Origin: Aneurinibacillus sp.
Lineage (GTDB): Bacteria > Bacillota > UBA5301 > DYFA01
Length of the DNA: 64,000 nucleotides
Assembly: GCA_020725425.1 (NCBI GenBank)
Contig: DYFA01000016.1
Span: forward strand, 113,319-177,318
Reading direction: 5' to 3'
Shown here: one piece after another, positions 45,934 to 55,679 of the stretch
How positions within the stretch are numbered: the first letter of the stretch is position 1
How the letters are laid out: every line of letters starts with the position of its first letter
Notes under the pieces: model-generated
What the model was told of the DNA's origin: nothing
Databases searched by the model: none
The model's input: the letters and a program-made list of their open reading frames with translations, nothing else
Position numbers and translations under genes: made by a program

Positions 45934-48688
45934 CGACCTCACTCCCATGCTGAAGCAGTATTACGAACTCAAGCGCGAGTGCGGCGACGCCCTCGTGCTC
46001 TTCCGGCTCGGCGACTTCTTCGAGCTCTTCGGCGAGGATGCCAGGGTGGCGGCCAGGATCCTCGAGATCACCCTGACCGGGCGCGACGCCGGCCGGGCGG
46101 GGCGTATCCCGATGTGCGGGGTTCCTTATCACGCCGTCCAGGGGTATGCGGCTAAGCTGGTCGCCGCCGGCTACAAGGTTGCGCTCTGCGACCAGATTGA
46201 GGATCCCAAGCTGGCCAAGGGGATTGTGCGCCGGGCAGTGGTGCGGATCATCACCCCGGGCACCGCCTTCGACCTGGACAACGGCGATGGCCGCGGGAAC
46301 CGGTACCTGGCGGCGGTGGTGACCCGGGCGGGGGCGTGGGGGCTGGCCTACGCCGACGTATCCACTGGGGAATTCGCCACGACGGAGCTCCGGGGCGACC
46401 GGGCCGAGAGCCGGCTCCGGGACGAGCTGCGGCGGCTCAACCCGGCCGAGCTGCTGGTGCCCGAGAGCGGAGCGACCGACGACCACCCTGCGGTGCTCCA
46501 GCGGGAGTACGCCCGCCTCGTCCGGCCGGGCGAACCGGGGCCGGCGGTCACGCCTCTGGAGGAGGCAACCTTCTCCCCGGAGGCGGCTGGGCGGGTTCTC
46601 CGCCAGCACTTCGGCACCGTCTCCCTGGCCGGCTTCGGCTGCGAAGGCCTGCCGTTGGCCATCGGGGCCAGCGGGGCGCTCTTGGCCTATCTTCAGCGCA
46701 CCCAGCGGGCAGCTTTGACCCACCTGACCCGCCTCGTCACCTACTCGGTCGAGGAGAGCATGACCCTGGACCCGGCCACCCGGCGCAGCCTCGAGCTTTG
46801 CGAGGCACAGCGGGACGGCAGCCGGAAGGGAACCCTCCTCTGGGTGCTCGACCATACCGTCACGGCGATGGGCGGGCGGTTGCTCCGGGACTGGCTGCAA
46901 CGTCCGCTCAAAGGGGTGGAGCCGATCAACCGGCGCCTCGAAGCAGTGGAGGACCTGGTCCGGGACGGCACCCGACGGAGGCTCCTCCGGCAGGCGCTGC
47001 AAAAGGTCTATGACCTTGAGCGGTTGCTGGGCCGGGTCGGGCTGGGGGTGGCCAACGGGCGCGACTTGGTGGCGCTCGGTCGCTCCCTCGCCGAGGTGCC
47101 CGCGGTGAAGGATCTCTGCCTCGCTGCGGGGAGCGCTCTCTTGCGCGAGGTCGGGGAGCAGTTGGACCCGCTGACCGACCTGGCCGGTCTCTTGCAGCGG
47201 GCCCTGGTCGACGACCCGCCGGTGGGGATCAAGGAGGGAGGCCTCATCCGACCGGGATACTGCGCTGAGCTGGACCAGCTCCGGGAGGCAGCGACCAGCG
47301 GCAAGGACTGGATCGCAGGGCTGGAGGCCAAGGAGCGGGAGGCCACCGGGATCAAGTCGCTCAAGGTGGGGTTTAACAAGGTTTTCGGCTATTACATCGA
47401 AGTGACCCGCCCCAATCTGCCGTTGGTGCCTGCCGGGCGGTACGAGCGGAAACAGACGCTGGTCAACGCCGAGCGGTTCGTCACTCCCGAGTTGAAGGAG
47501 TACGAGGCGCTGGTCCTGGGGGCAGAGGAGAAGATGGCGGGGCTGGAGTACGACCTCTTCGTCGAGGTGCGGGACGCCGTGGCCGAGCGCGCAGCCCAGC
47601 TCCAGGCCACGGCGCGCCTTTTGGCCACGGTGGACGTCCTGGCCTCGCTCGCCGAAGCGGCTGTGGCGGGAGGGTACTGCCGCCCGACGGTCAGTGAGGG
47701 AGAGGCGCTCCGGATCGTCGAGGGGCGCCATCCGGTGGTGGAGCGGACCCTTCCCTCGGGAGCCTTCGTCCCCAACGACACCAACCTCGACGCCGATCAT
47801 CGGTTCCTCCTGGTCACAGGGCCGAACATGGCCGGGAAGTCGACCTACCTGCGCCAGGTGGCGCTGATCGTCCTGATGGCGCAGATCGGCTCCTTCGTCC
47901 CCGCCAAAGCGGCCGAGATCGGTCTGGTCGACCGCATCTTCACCCGCGTCGGCGCCGCCGACGACTTGGCCGGCGGGCAGTCAACCTTCATGGTCGAGAT
48001 GACCGAGGTGGCCAACATCCTCCACCACGCCACCCGCCGCAGCCTGATCATTCTCGATGAAGTGGGGCGGGGGACCTCGACCTTCGACGGACTGGCCATC
48101 GCCTGGGCCGTGACCGAGTATATCCACGACCCGGGACGGCTGGGCGCCAAGACGCTCTTCGCCACGCACTATCACGAGCTGACCCGTCTGGAGGGGCGAC
48201 TGCCGGGGTTGCGCAACGTCTCGGTGGCGGTCAGGCGGGAGGGCGAGAACGTGGTCTTCCTCCACCGCATCATCCCCGGCGGAGCCGATGAAAGCTACGG
48301 CATCGAGGTGGCCAAGCTGGCCGGGCTGCCGCGTCCCCTGCTGCGGCGGGCGCGAGAGGTCCTCGACCGGCTGGAGTGGGAAACCGGGCCGGCCCTGGGG
48401 CAGGGTACGGCGGCACCCGTCGGCCGGCCCCGCCCGGGGCGGGGCCGGAGGAGGGAACGGTCGGTTGTTCCACCGGTGCAGCCGCAGCTATCGCTGTTCG
48501 GTGAGGCCAGCCACGACCTCCTGCGCCGCCTGGGGGAACTGGACGTGACGACCACCACCCCTCTGGATGCGCTCAACCTGCTGGCCGAGCTGGTGGCGGA
48601 GGCCCGCCGGGCGTTGGGTGAGCCGGCTGCCGCAACAGCGACGCAAGGTACCCCGGCCGGCCACGCAGTGGCCGGGAAGGCGGAGTGA
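45926..48688 (+). CDS. mutS: DNA mismatch repair protein MutS
   Basis: Recognises mismatches and starts repair with MutL; 920 residues. The mismatch-binding DFFELF (Phe-x-Glu) motif is at about residues 31-36. The ATPase has Walker A GPNMAGKSTYLRQ, the STFMVEM segment, Walker B LIILDEVGRGTSTFDG, and FATHYHEL. The tail contains PQLSLFG, a sliding-clamp-binding peptide, and ends with an alanine-rich extension. GTG start overlaps the miaB stop. It is immediately followed by mutL. Confidence 0.97.
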   Translation: MTDDLTPMLKQYYELKRECGDALVLFRLGDFFELFGEDARVAARILEITLTGRDAGRAGRIPMCGVPYHAVQGYAAKLVAAGYKVALCDQIEDPKLAKGIVRRAVVRIITPGTAFDLDNGDGRGNRYLAAVVTRAGAWGLAYADVSTGEFATTELRGDRAESRLRDELRRLNPAELLVPESGATDDHPAVLQREYARLVRPGEPGPAVTPLEEATFSPEAAGRVLRQHFGTVSLAGFGCEGLPLAIGASGALLAYLQRTQRAALTHLTRLVTYSVEESMTLDPATRRSLELCEAQRDGSRKGTLLWVLDHTVTAMGGRLLRDWLQRPLKGVEPINRRLEAVEDLVRDGTRRRLLRQALQKVYDLERLLGRVGLGVANGRDLVALGRSLAEVPAVKDLCLAAGSALLREVGEQLDPLTDLAGLLQRALVDDPPVGIKEGGLIRPGYCAELDQLREAATSGKDWIAGLEAKEREATGIKSLKVGFNKVFGYYIEVTRPNLPLVPAGRYERKQTLVNAERFVTPELKEYEALVLGAEEKMAGLEYDLFVEVRDAVAERAAQLQATARLLATVDVLASLAEAAVAGGYCRPTVSEGEALRIVEGRHPVVERTLPSGAFVPNDTNLDADHRFLLVTGPNMAGKSTYLRQVALIVLMAQIGSFVPAKAAEIGLVDRIFTRVGAADDLAGGQSTFMVEMTEVANILHHATRRSLIILDEVGRGTSTFDGLAIAWAVTEYIHDPGRLGAKTLFATHYHELTRLEGRLPGLRNVSVAVRREGENVVFLHRIIPGGADESYGIEVAKLAGLPRPLLRRAREVLDRLEWETGPALGQGTAAPVGRPRPGRGRRRERSVVPPVQPQLSLFGEASHDLLRRLGELDVTTTTPLDALNLLAELVAEARRALGEPAAATATQGTPAGHAVAGKAE

Positions 48689-48689
48689 G

Positions 48690-50417
48690 ATGTCGATCGC
48701 GGTCCTGAGCGAGAGTGTAATCAACCAAATCGCCGCCGGTGAGGTGATCGAACGCCCCGCCTCGGTGGTCAAGGAACTGGTCGAGAACGCGCTGGACGCC
48801 GGAGCCCACCGTATCCAGGTCGCGGTGGAACGCGGCGGGATCGGGCTGGTACGGGTTACCGACGACGGAGAGGGGATCGCCCCCGGTGAGGTGGAACTGG
48901 CCTTCGCCCGTCACGCCACGAGCAAGCTCCGCCGGGTCGAGGACTTATGGGCCATCCGGACGCTCGGCTTCCGGGGGGAAGCCCTGCCGAGCATCGCCGC
49001 GGTAGCGCGGGTGACCCTCACCACTCGTCAGCCGGGAGAGCCCCTGGGCAGGCGGGTGGAGGTGACGGGTGGGACCCTCGAGCGCGTGCAGGACTGGGGT
49101 GCGCCGGCCGGCACGACGGTGGAGGTGCGGGACCTCTTCTTCAACACTCCGGCCCGCCGCAAGTTCCTGAAGAGCGAGTCGGCCGAGGCAGCGCGCATTG
49201 CGGCGTTGCTCACCGGCCTGGCGGTGGTCCACCCCGGAGTGGCTTTTTCGCTGGTGAGCGACGGGCGAACTGTCCTGACCACGACCGGTGCTGGCGACCT
49301 GCGGGAGACCCTGGCCGCCCTCCTGGGTCCGGGAGCGGTCGAGAACCTCTTGCCGATAGCCGGGGAAGGGGCGGGAATCACAGTCTCCGGCTACGCCGGC
49401 TCAGCCGGTCTCACCTGGGCGAATCGGAGCTGGGAGCTCTTTTCGGTGAACGGCCGGCTGGTGGAGGCTCGACTGCTCCAGGCCGCCACCGAAAAGGCCT
49501 ATGCGGGGCTGTTGCCACTGCGGCGTTTTCCGGTGGCCTTCCTCCAACTGACGGCGGATCCGGGGCTGGTGGATGTGAATGTCCATCCTGCCAAGCGGGA
49601 GGTCCGCTTCCGCCGTGAAGGGGAACTTTTTCAGGTTGTCCAGCGGGCGGTCGCAGCCGCTCTGGAGCGACAGCCGCTTTACCGGCCGGCGGGGCCGGCG
49701 GTCTCAGGGCCGCCGGCCCCGCGGGTGGCTGAAGCCCTCCTGCCGCTGGCTGAAGCGCGGGATGGGGAAGGGCCGGCCGGGCCGGGGACGACCGACCGCC
49801 CGGCGCCGGAGTCGCCAGCTGCCCCCAGCCGGCAGCCGCTGCGTTTTCTCGGCCAACTCGCGGCATCCTATCTCGTAGGGGAGACCGCAGAGGGCCTCGT
49901 CCTGGTGGATCAGCATGCGGCCCACGAACGAGTCATCTTCGACACTCTGCGGGCCGGCCTCCTCGCCGGAACGCCGCTGCCGGTCCAAACCCTGCTCTGG
50001 CCGACCCAGGTTGAACTGTCGCCAGCCGAAGCCGAGCTCCTGACCGATTTCCTCCCGCTGCTCGCCAGCCTGGGGTTTGCCGTCGAGCCCTTCGGCGGCC
50101 GCAGCATCCTCCTGCGCGCCGTTCCGGTCCTCTTGACCGGGATCGACCTTCGCCAAGTCCTCGCCGACCTCGTGGAAGAAGCGGAGACTTCGCCAAGCTC
50201 AGCCCGGCGTGCGCCCACCGCCCTGGCGGAACGCCTTCTGCAACGGCTGGCTTGCCGGGCGGCGGTCAAGGCCAACCAGTCCCTTTCCCCGGAAGAAGCG
50301 GGCGCTCTGCTGGAGCAGTGGCAGACCTCCGCCCAGCCGTGGACCTGTCCTCACGGCCGCCCGGTCGCTCTCCGGTGGACGCTGGCCGAGATCGCCGCGT
50401 CGTTTCTCCGCCGGTAG
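48690..50417 (+). CDS. mutL: DNA mismatch repair protein MutL
   Basis: GHKL ATPase with a C-terminal endonuclease domain; 575 residues. The N-terminal motifs are NQIAAGEVIERPASVVKELVENALDAGA, DDGEGI, ATSKL and GFRGEAL. After a proline-rich linker (about 330-385) comes the dimerisation/endonuclease domain with DQHAAHE at Asp407-Glu413, ACRAAVKAN and CPHGRP. The nuclease motif is normally DQHA(x)2E(x)4E; here its last acidic residue is Asp418 rather than Glu, a conservative change. The other two motifs are intact, so it is probably an active nicking MutL as in bacteria lacking MutH. Start ATG 48690 lies just after the mutS stop. Confidence 0.96.
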   Translation: MSIAVLSESVINQIAAGEVIERPASVVKELVENALDAGAHRIQVAVERGGIGLVRVTDDGEGIAPGEVELAFARHATSKLRRVEDLWAIRTLGFRGEALPSIAAVARVTLTTRQPGEPLGRRVEVTGGTLERVQDWGAPAGTTVEVRDLFFNTPARRKFLKSESAEAARIAALLTGLAVVHPGVAFSLVSDGRTVLTTTGAGDLRETLAALLGPGAVENLLPIAGEGAGITVSGYAGSAGLTWANRSWELFSVNGRLVEARLLQAATEKAYAGLLPLRRFPVAFLQLTADPGLVDVNVHPAKREVRFRREGELFQVVQRAVAAALERQPLYRPAGPAVSGPPAPRVAEALLPLAEARDGEGPAGPGTTDRPAPESPAAPSRQPLRFLGQLAASYLVGETAEGLVLVDQHAAHERVIFDTLRAGLLAGTPLPVQTLLWPTQVELSPAEAELLTDFLPLLASLGFAVEPFGGRSILLRAVPVLLTGIDLRQVLADLVEEAETSPSSARRAPTALAERLLQRLACRAAVKANQSLSPEEAGALLEQWQTSAQPWTCPHGRPVALRWTLAEIAASFLRR

Positions 50418-50428
50418 GGGGGGGCAGC

Positions 50429-51214
50429 ATGGAGCCGCCGGTCGCGGTAACCACCACCCACCAGGCAAGCGAAGGGGCTGTCAGGGCGGCCCGCCGGATT
50501 GCCGAGCGCTACGGGTGGCCTTACCTCCCCCGGGAAGGCCGCCCTCTGCTTCGGGAGGAGCTGGGAGGCCGGAAGGGCTGGATCGTGGTGGGAGAGAGGG
50601 AGGCTCGGTTCACGGCGGCGGACGGATCCTCCTTCGCTTTTCACCCCGGGCTGGCGGTGGTCCGGATCAAGCGCCTGCTGGCAGGCTGTCCGGACCCGCT
50701 GGTGAAGGTGGCCGGTCTCGGCCGCGGGGACTGTCTCCTCGACTGCACGCTGGGACTGGCCCAGGACGCCATCGTGGCCGCCTACGCCGTCGGGGAGGAG
50801 GGGCGGGTCCGGGGCGTCGAAGCCGTGCCTGAGGTGGCAGCGGTGGTGGAGGCCGGCCTCCAGGTCTACCAGTATCCGGAGACGGCCGTGGTGGCCGCCA
50901 TGCGCCGGGTCGAGGTCGTGCCCGCCGCCCACGAGGCTTACCTGGCTTCGCTGGCGTCCGGTTCGTGGGACGTGGTGTACTTCGACCCGATGTTCCGCCG
51001 GGCGGTCGCCGACGCCGACGGGATCACCGCCCTCCGCCGCCTGGCCCTGCCCCTGCCGGTGAGTCGGCAAGCGGTGGCTGAAGCCCGGCGGATCGCCCGC
51101 CGCCGCGTTGTGCTTAAAGAGCGGAGGGAGAGCTCTGAATTCGCCCGCCTGGGGTTTACGGTGGTGTGGCAGGGCCGCCGGGTCGCCCTGGGAATCATCG
51201 AGACGTCGTACTAG
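50429..51214 (+). CDS. Class I SAM-dependent methyltransferase (RsmJ-like)
   Basis: A 261-residue protein with a Rossmann methyltransferase core. The SAM-binding loop is LLDCTLGLAQDAIVAAY, the acidic residue after strand 2 is in VRGVEAVPEV, and the catalytic-type motif is DVVYFDPMFRR. The order resembles the RsmJ/YhiQ family that methylates 16S rRNA G1516, and homologues commonly lie between mutL and miaA in clostridia; the exact target here is inference. ATG 50429 follows the GGGGGGGG-rich region after the mutL stop. Confidence 0.85.
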   Translation: MEPPVAVTTTHQASEGAVRAARRIAERYGWPYLPREGRPLLREELGGRKGWIVVGEREARFTAADGSSFAFHPGLAVVRIKRLLAGCPDPLVKVAGLGRGDCLLDCTLGLAQDAIVAAYAVGEEGRVRGVEAVPEVAAVVEAGLQVYQYPETAVVAAMRRVEVVPAAHEAYLASLASGSWDVVYFDPMFRRAVADADGITALRRLALPLPVSRQAVAEARRIARRRVVLKERRESSEFARLGFTVVWQGRRVALGIIETSY

Positions 51215-51233
51215 GGGGGAGGGAAGCGGCCCC

Positions 51234-52184
51234 ATGCCTGGAGGAAAGCTTCTGGCCGTGGTGGGGCCCACCGCGGTAGGGAAGAGCGACGTGGGGGTGC
51301 GCCTCGCCCAACTGCTCGACGGCGAGGTCGTCTCCGCCGACTCCATGCAGGTCTATCGGGGGCTGGACATCGGTACGGGGAAGCTCCCGCCAGAGGAGCG
51401 GGGCGGCGTCCCCCACCACCTGATCGACGTGGTCGAGCCGGAGGAGAGCTTCAGCGCGGCAGAGTACGAGCGGCTGGCCCTGGCGGCTATTGCCGGCATC
51501 CAGGAACGGCGCCGCCTCCCGGTGCTGGTGGGGGGAACCGGCCTCTACTACCGGGTGGTGGTGCGCCGCTACCTCTTTGCCGGCCCCGGCGCCGACCCCG
51601 AGCTGCGGGCCCGCCTTGCCGCGGAGGCCGCGGCCCATGGTCCGGAGGAACTCCACCGGCGCTTGGCCGTCGTCGACCGGCTGGCCGCGCAACGCATTCA
51701 TCCCCACGACCTCCGGCGCATCATCCGGGCGCTGGAAGTCTATACTCTGACCGGGGTGCCCATCAGCGCCCAGCAGAACGCCCCCGCCGAGCCGCGGTTC
51801 GACCTGGTCGCGATCGGCCTGACCGCCCCGCGGGACGTGCTGTACGCCCGGATCGAGCGCCGGGTCGACCAAATGATGCAACGAGGCTTGTTGGAGGAAG
51901 TCCGCGCCCTGGTGGCCCGAGGGCTGGAGTCGTGGCTCACCTCGGTGCAGGCCCTCGGGTACAAGGAATTCTTCCCACACCTCCGGGGGGAGGAGGAGCT
52001 GTCCTCGGCCGTGACCCGCCTCAAGCAGGAGACCCGCCGGTACGCCAAGCGGCAGCTGACTTGGTTCCGCCGGGAACCGGAGGTCCGGTGGGTCAGCCGC
52101 GAGGCCTACCCCGACGACGGAGCGCTGGCGGAACAAATTGCCGAGTGGGCAGAGGGAGTCTGGCGCTCCCTGCCGAATGCGTAA
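51234..52184 (+). CDS. miaA: tRNA dimethylallyltransferase MiaA
   Basis: Transfers the dimethylallyl group to A37 of tRNAs reading UNN codons, making the substrate of MiaB. The 316 residues contain the P-loop [11 protein letters not shown] (about 10-20), [26 protein letters not shown] near residue 100, and the C-terminal [20 protein letters not shown] 51234 is nine bases after GGGGGGAGGG. It precedes hfq, a conserved arrangement in many bacteria. Confidence 0.96.
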   Translation: MPGGKLLAVVGPTAVGKSDVGVRLAQLLDGEVVSADSMQVYRGLDIGTGKLPPEERGGVPHHLIDVVEPEESFSAAEYERLALAAIAGIQERRRLPVLVGGTGLYYRVVVRRYLFAGPGADPELRARLAAEAAAHGPEELHRRLAVVDRLAAQRIHPHDLRRIIRALEVYTLTGVPISAQQNAPAEPRFDLVAIGLTAPRDVLYARIERRVDQMMQRGLLEEVRALVARGLESWLTSVQALGYKEFFPHLRGEEELSSAVTRLKQETRRYAKRQLTWFRREPEVRWVSREAYPDDGALAEQIAEWAEGVWRSLPNA

Positions 52185-52207
52185 CCCCCGAGAGGAGGAC
52201 GGAACAA

Positions 52208-52459
52208 GTGGCACCAAAGGGAACGCCGGCTAACCTGCAGGATGCCTACCTCAACGCTATCCGCCGCCAAGGGACACCGGTGACGGTCTACCTGGTCAAC
52301 GGTTTTCAGCTCAAAGGGATAGTGCGCGGCTTCGACAGTTTCACCGTCATTATGGAAGTCGACGGCCACCTGGATATGGTGTACAAGCACGCCGTGTCGA
52401 CCGTGAGCCCCCTCCGCCCGGTCAGCTTCACGCTCCCCGAACCCTCCGCCGAAGAGTAG
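52208..52459 (+). CDS. hfq: RNA chaperone Hfq
   Basis: An 83-residue Sm-like protein that forms hexameric rings and binds small RNAs and A-rich sequences. The Sm1 motif ([26 protein letters not shown]) and the Sm2 motif ([10 protein letters not shown]) are both present. The N-terminal [13 protein letters not shown] helix is standard. GTG start with GAGGAGG upstream, 23 bases after miaA. The C-terminal tail is short and acidic. Confidence 0.97.
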   Translation: MAPKGTPANLQDAYLNAIRRQGTPVTVYLVNGFQLKGIVRGFDSFTVIMEVDGHLDMVYKHAVSTVSPLRPVSFTLPEPSAEE

Positions 52460-52558
52460 CTGGACCAGCACGGCAGGGTTCGCCGCAGGCGTATAATGGT
52501 GTGCCCGCCGGCTCGCTGTCCGGCCGTCCGGCGCGCTAGGAAAGGCAGGGGGTTTAAG

Positions 52559-53515
52559 GTGCAGCCAGCCACGCCCGGGAGGACCCTTGCGGCCCGCCCC
52601 GGCGAGGAGGCCGACGATCGCCGTCGCCGCCTGGAAGGGCTGCTGGGAGAGCTGGACGCCCTGGTCGGGCTGACGGAAGTCAAGGAACTGGTCCACGAGA
52701 TCACGGCCTACGCCGAGATCCGCCGCCATCGGTTGCGGGAAGGGCTGGCGGCGGAACCGATGAGCCTGCACATGCTCTTCTTCGGCAACCCCGGCACGGG
52801 CAAGACCACCGTCGCCCGGCTGCTCGGGAAAATCCTATGTGAAATGGGCCTGCTCCAGCGAGGGCACCTGGTGGAAGTGGAGCGGGCTGACCTGGTAGGG
52901 GAATACGTGGGCCACACCGCCCAGAAAACCCGCCAGCAGGTGCGCAAGGCCCTGGGAGGCCTCCTCTTCGTGGACGAGGCCTATTCGCTGGCCCGCGGCG
53001 GGGAGAAGGACTTCGGGAAAGAGGCTATCGACACGCTCGTCAAGGCGATGGAAGACCACAAAGACCAGTTCATCCTCATCCTGGCGGGTTATCCGGCGGA
53101 GATGGAGCGGTTCATCGACGCCAACCCGGGGCTGGCCTCCCGGCTCCCGATTCACCTGCGCTTTCCCGACTATTCGACCCGCGACCTCATGGCGATCGCC
53201 GAGCAGATGATCGCTCGCCGTCAGTACACCCTGGCCAGCGGGGCGCGAGACGCCCTGTACGGGATTCTCCTCCGGCTGCAAAACCAGGGAGGAGAACCGG
53301 CCCGGGGCAACGCCCGCACCGTCCGGAACCTCGTGGAACGGGCCATGCGCCTCCAGGCCCGGCGCCTGTTCCGGTCGGGCAACAACCTCACTCGGTCCGA
53401 CCTGGTGGAGTTGACGGCGGTGGACTTCCTCGGCGCCGAGCGATGGCTGGGACAGCACGCCCGGCGGCCGCAGGTCGTGTGGCCTCTGTCGCGGGAAAGC
53501 GAGGCGCAGTTGTAG
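52559..53515 (+). CDS. spoVK: Stage V sporulation protein K (AAA+ ATPase)
   Basis: A 318-residue CbbX/SpoVK-type AAA+ ATPase. Walker A is FFGNPGTGKTTVAR (about residue 80), Walker B is GGLLFVDEAYSLA, and the arginine-finger region is seen in NPGLASRLPIHLRFPDY. The pre-AAA segment GLTEVKELVHEI is typical. In Bacillus, SpoVK acts in spore maturation and also lies close to hfq and ynbB. GTG 52559 follows AAAGGCAGGGGG; a perfect TATAAT at 52492-52497 may be the -10 of its promoter, although no convincing -35 is present. Confidence 0.9.
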   Translation: MQPATPGRTLAARPGEEADDRRRRLEGLLGELDALVGLTEVKELVHEITAYAEIRRHRLREGLAAEPMSLHMLFFGNPGTGKTTVARLLGKILCEMGLLQRGHLVEVERADLVGEYVGHTAQKTRQQVRKALGGLLFVDEAYSLARGGEKDFGKEAIDTLVKAMEDHKDQFILILAGYPAEMERFIDANPGLASRLPIHLRFPDYSTRDLMAIAEQMIARRQYTLASGARDALYGILLRLQNQGGEPARGNARTVRNLVERAMRLQARRLFRSGNNLTRSDLVELTAVDFLGAERWLGQHARRPQVVWPLSRESEAQL

Positions 53516-53522
53516 CCGCCAA

Positions 53523-53551
53523 TTGACAGGCCGGGTAGCAAGTGTTATACA
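53523..53551 (+). promoter_or_regulatory. SigA-type promoter of dapF
   Basis: A perfect TTGACA (53523-53528) and TATACA (53546-53551) are 17 bases apart, with a TGT extended -10. It starts right after the spoVK stop and would drive dapF, dapL and probably the YnbB-like gene. Confidence 0.8.
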
Positions 53552-53613
53552 AGTGGTATAGTCGAGCAAGGAGCAGCCCTTCCCGGCGCCGCGGAAAGGG
53601 GCAGGTGTGACCG

Positions 53614-54498
53614 GTGGACTTCGTCAAGATGCACGGTGCGGGCAACGACTACGTGTACGTCGATGGCTTTCGTCAAGAGATACCGGAGCCGGAACGCCTG
53701 GCGCCCCTGATCGCCGACCGCCATTTCGGCGTGGGAGGGGACGGATTGATTCTCATCCTCCCGCCTGAGACCGCGGAGGGCGACGTCCGGATGCGGATGT
53801 TCAACGCCGACGGGAGTGAGGCGGAGATGTGCGGGAACGGCGTGCGCTGTGTGGCCAAGTACGCCGCCGACCACGGGCTGGTCCCTCCCGGGCGGGACGA
53901 AGTCAGGGTGGAGACCCTGGCGGGCTTGAAAGTGATCGGCCTGAGCCGGGACGCCTCGGGGAAGGTGGCCGCCGCCCGGGTCGACATGGGCGTTCCCCGC
54001 TTCCGCCGCTCGGAGATTCCGATGAGCGGGCCCCCGGATGAACAGGCGATCGACGTCCCCTTGACGGTGGCCGGCCGGCAGTATCGCGTGACCGCCCTCT
54101 CCATGGGCAACCCCCACTGCGTAGTCTTCCTTCCTTCGGTCGCCGAGATAAAGCTTGAGGAGCTCGGCCCGGCCTTCGAACACCATCCCGCCTTCCCCCG
54201 CCGGGTCAACACGGAGTTTTGCCGGGTGATCGACCGCCGTACGCTGGAGATACGGGTGTGGGAGCGGGGAAGCGGGGAGACCCTGGCCTGCGGGACCGGC
54301 GCCTCGGCGGCCGCGGTGGCAGCTTACCTCAACGGCCTGACGGAGCGGCGGGTCGCCGTCCGTCTCCGCGGCGGGACGCTCCTCTCCGAGTGGGAACCAG
54401 ACGATCACGTCTACCTGACCGGCCCGGCAGTGGAGGTCTTTTCCGGGACCTGGCCGCTGCCCAAGGACGCGGAGAAGACTGCAAAGGAGGCCCGATGA
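53614..54498 (+). CDS. dapF: Diaminopimelate epimerase
   Basis: Converts LL- to meso-diaminopimelate for lysine and peptidoglycan; 294 residues. The two catalytic cysteines lie in MCGNGVRC and [14 protein letters not shown]. The N-terminal [12 protein letters not shown] and MGNPHCVVF are also diagnostic. GTG start. It directly precedes dapL, whose product makes its LL-DAP substrate, with an ATGA-type overlap, so the two last steps of DAP synthesis are coupled. Confidence 0.96.
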   Translation: MDFVKMHGAGNDYVYVDGFRQEIPEPERLAPLIADRHFGVGGDGLILILPPETAEGDVRMRMFNADGSEAEMCGNGVRCVAKYAADHGLVPPGRDEVRVETLAGLKVIGLSRDASGKVAAARVDMGVPRFRRSEIPMSGPPDEQAIDVPLTVAGRQYRVTALSMGNPHCVVFLPSVAEIKLEELGPAFEHHPAFPRRVNTEFCRVIDRRTLEIRVWERGSGETLACGTGASAAAVAAYLNGLTERRVAVRLRGGTLLSEWEPDDHVYLTGPAVEVFSGTWPLPKDAEKTAKEAR

Positions 54499-55679
54499 TG
54501 CAGCAAGCCCAACGGATCACTAACCTGCCGCCCTACCTCTTTGCCGAGATCGACCGGAAGATCGCTGAGGCTCGGAAGCAGGGCGTCGACATCATCAGCC
54601 TGGGCATCGGCGACCCCGATCGGCCAACCCCTGAGTCCGTGGTGGAGGAGGCCTGCCGGCAGGCGCACAACCCCGCCAACCACCGCTACCCGTCCTACGA
54701 GGGGCTGCCGGAGTTCCGCCAGGCGGTGGCCGACTGGTACCGGCGGCGGTTCGGGGTGGAGCTGGATGCCGAGGCTGAAGTGGTGACCCTCATCGGATCC
54801 AAGGAGGGCATCGCCCATATCTCCCTCTGCTACGTGGATCCGGGCGACCTCAACCTCGTGCCCGACCCCGGCTATCCCGTCTACGAGATCGGCACCTTCT
54901 TCGCCGGAGGAACCAGCTACAAGATGCCGCTTCTGGCCGAACGGGGCTTCCTGCCGGACTTGACCGCCATCCCGAGCGACGTCGCTCGCCGGGCGAAGCT
55001 GATGTTCCTCAATTACCCGAACAACCCCACCGGCGCGGTCGCGCCGCCTGAGTTCTTCGCCGACGTGGTCGCTTTCGCCCGTCACTACGACCTCCTCGTC
55101 TGCCACGACGCCGCCTACACGGAGATCGGCTTCGACGGCTACGTCGCCCCCAGCTTCCTTCAGACTCCCGGAGCGAGGGAGGTGGGGGTGGAGTTCCACT
55201 CGCTCTCCAAGACCTTCAACATGACCGGGTGGCGGATCGGGTCGATGGTCGGGAACGCCGAGGCCGTGGAAGCGCTGGGACGGGTCAAGACCAACATCGA
55301 CTCCGGCGTCTTCCAGGCTATCCAATACGCCGGGGTGGCGGCGCTCCGCCAGGAGAACGACCACCCCCGGGTGATGAGCCGGCTCTACCAGGAGCGCCGC
55401 GACGCGGTGATCGAGGGCCTGCGGCGCTTGGGTTGGCGGATCGAGCCGCCCCGGGCCTCCATCTACGTATGGGCCCCCTGCCCGCCGGGCCTCACTTCCA
55501 CCGCCTTCGCCACGCTGCTCTTGGAGAAGGCCGGGGTGGTCGTGACGCCGGGCGTCGGCTACGGCCAGCAGGGGGAGGGATTCTTCCGGATCTCCCTCTG
55601 CGTGGAAGTCAGCCGGATCCGCGAGGCCTTCGCCCGGCTGGAAAGGGCAGGAATCAGGTTTGACGCCGTCGCTCGCTGA
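54495..55679 (+). CDS. dapL: LL-diaminopimelate aminotransferase
   Basis: PLP enzyme that makes LL-diaminopimelate directly from tetrahydrodipicolinate, replacing the acylated DapD/E route; 394 residues. Class I aminotransferase features include [26 protein letters not shown], and the PLP-lysine motif [15 protein letters not shown]. The C-terminal [23 protein letters not shown] is standard. Start ATG 54495 overlaps the dapF stop, with AAGGAGG four bases upstream; ATG 54498 is equally possible. The DapL pathway is typical of clostridial, archaeal and chloroplast lineages. Confidence 0.94.
   Translation: MMQQAQRITNLPPYLFAEIDRKIAEARKQGVDIISLGIGDPDRPTPESVVEEACRQAHNPANHRYPSYEGLPEFRQAVADWYRRRFGVELDAEAEVVTLIGSKEGIAHISLCYVDPGDLNLVPDPGYPVYEIGTFFAGGTSYKMPLLAERGFLPDLTAIPSDVARRAKLMFLNYPNNPTGAVAPPEFFADVVAFARHYDLLVCHDAAYTEIGFDGYVAPSFLQTPGAREVGVEFHSLSKTFNMTGWRIGSMVGNAEAVEALGRVKTNIDSGVFQAIQYAGVAALRQENDHPRVMSRLYQERRDAVIEGLRRLGWRIEPPRASIYVWAPCPPGLTSTAFATLLLEKAGVVVTPGVGYGQQGEGFFRISLCVEVSRIREAFARLERAGIRFDAVAR

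Noticed and set aside
45680..47800. Minus-strand frame of 706 codons opposite mutS
   Set aside because: Entirely antisense to an intact mutS with all motifs; no independent support.
52492..52497. TATAAT upstream of spoVK as a promoter
   Set aside because: Perfect -10 hexamer but no -35 at 16-18 bases, so not listed as a separate promoter.
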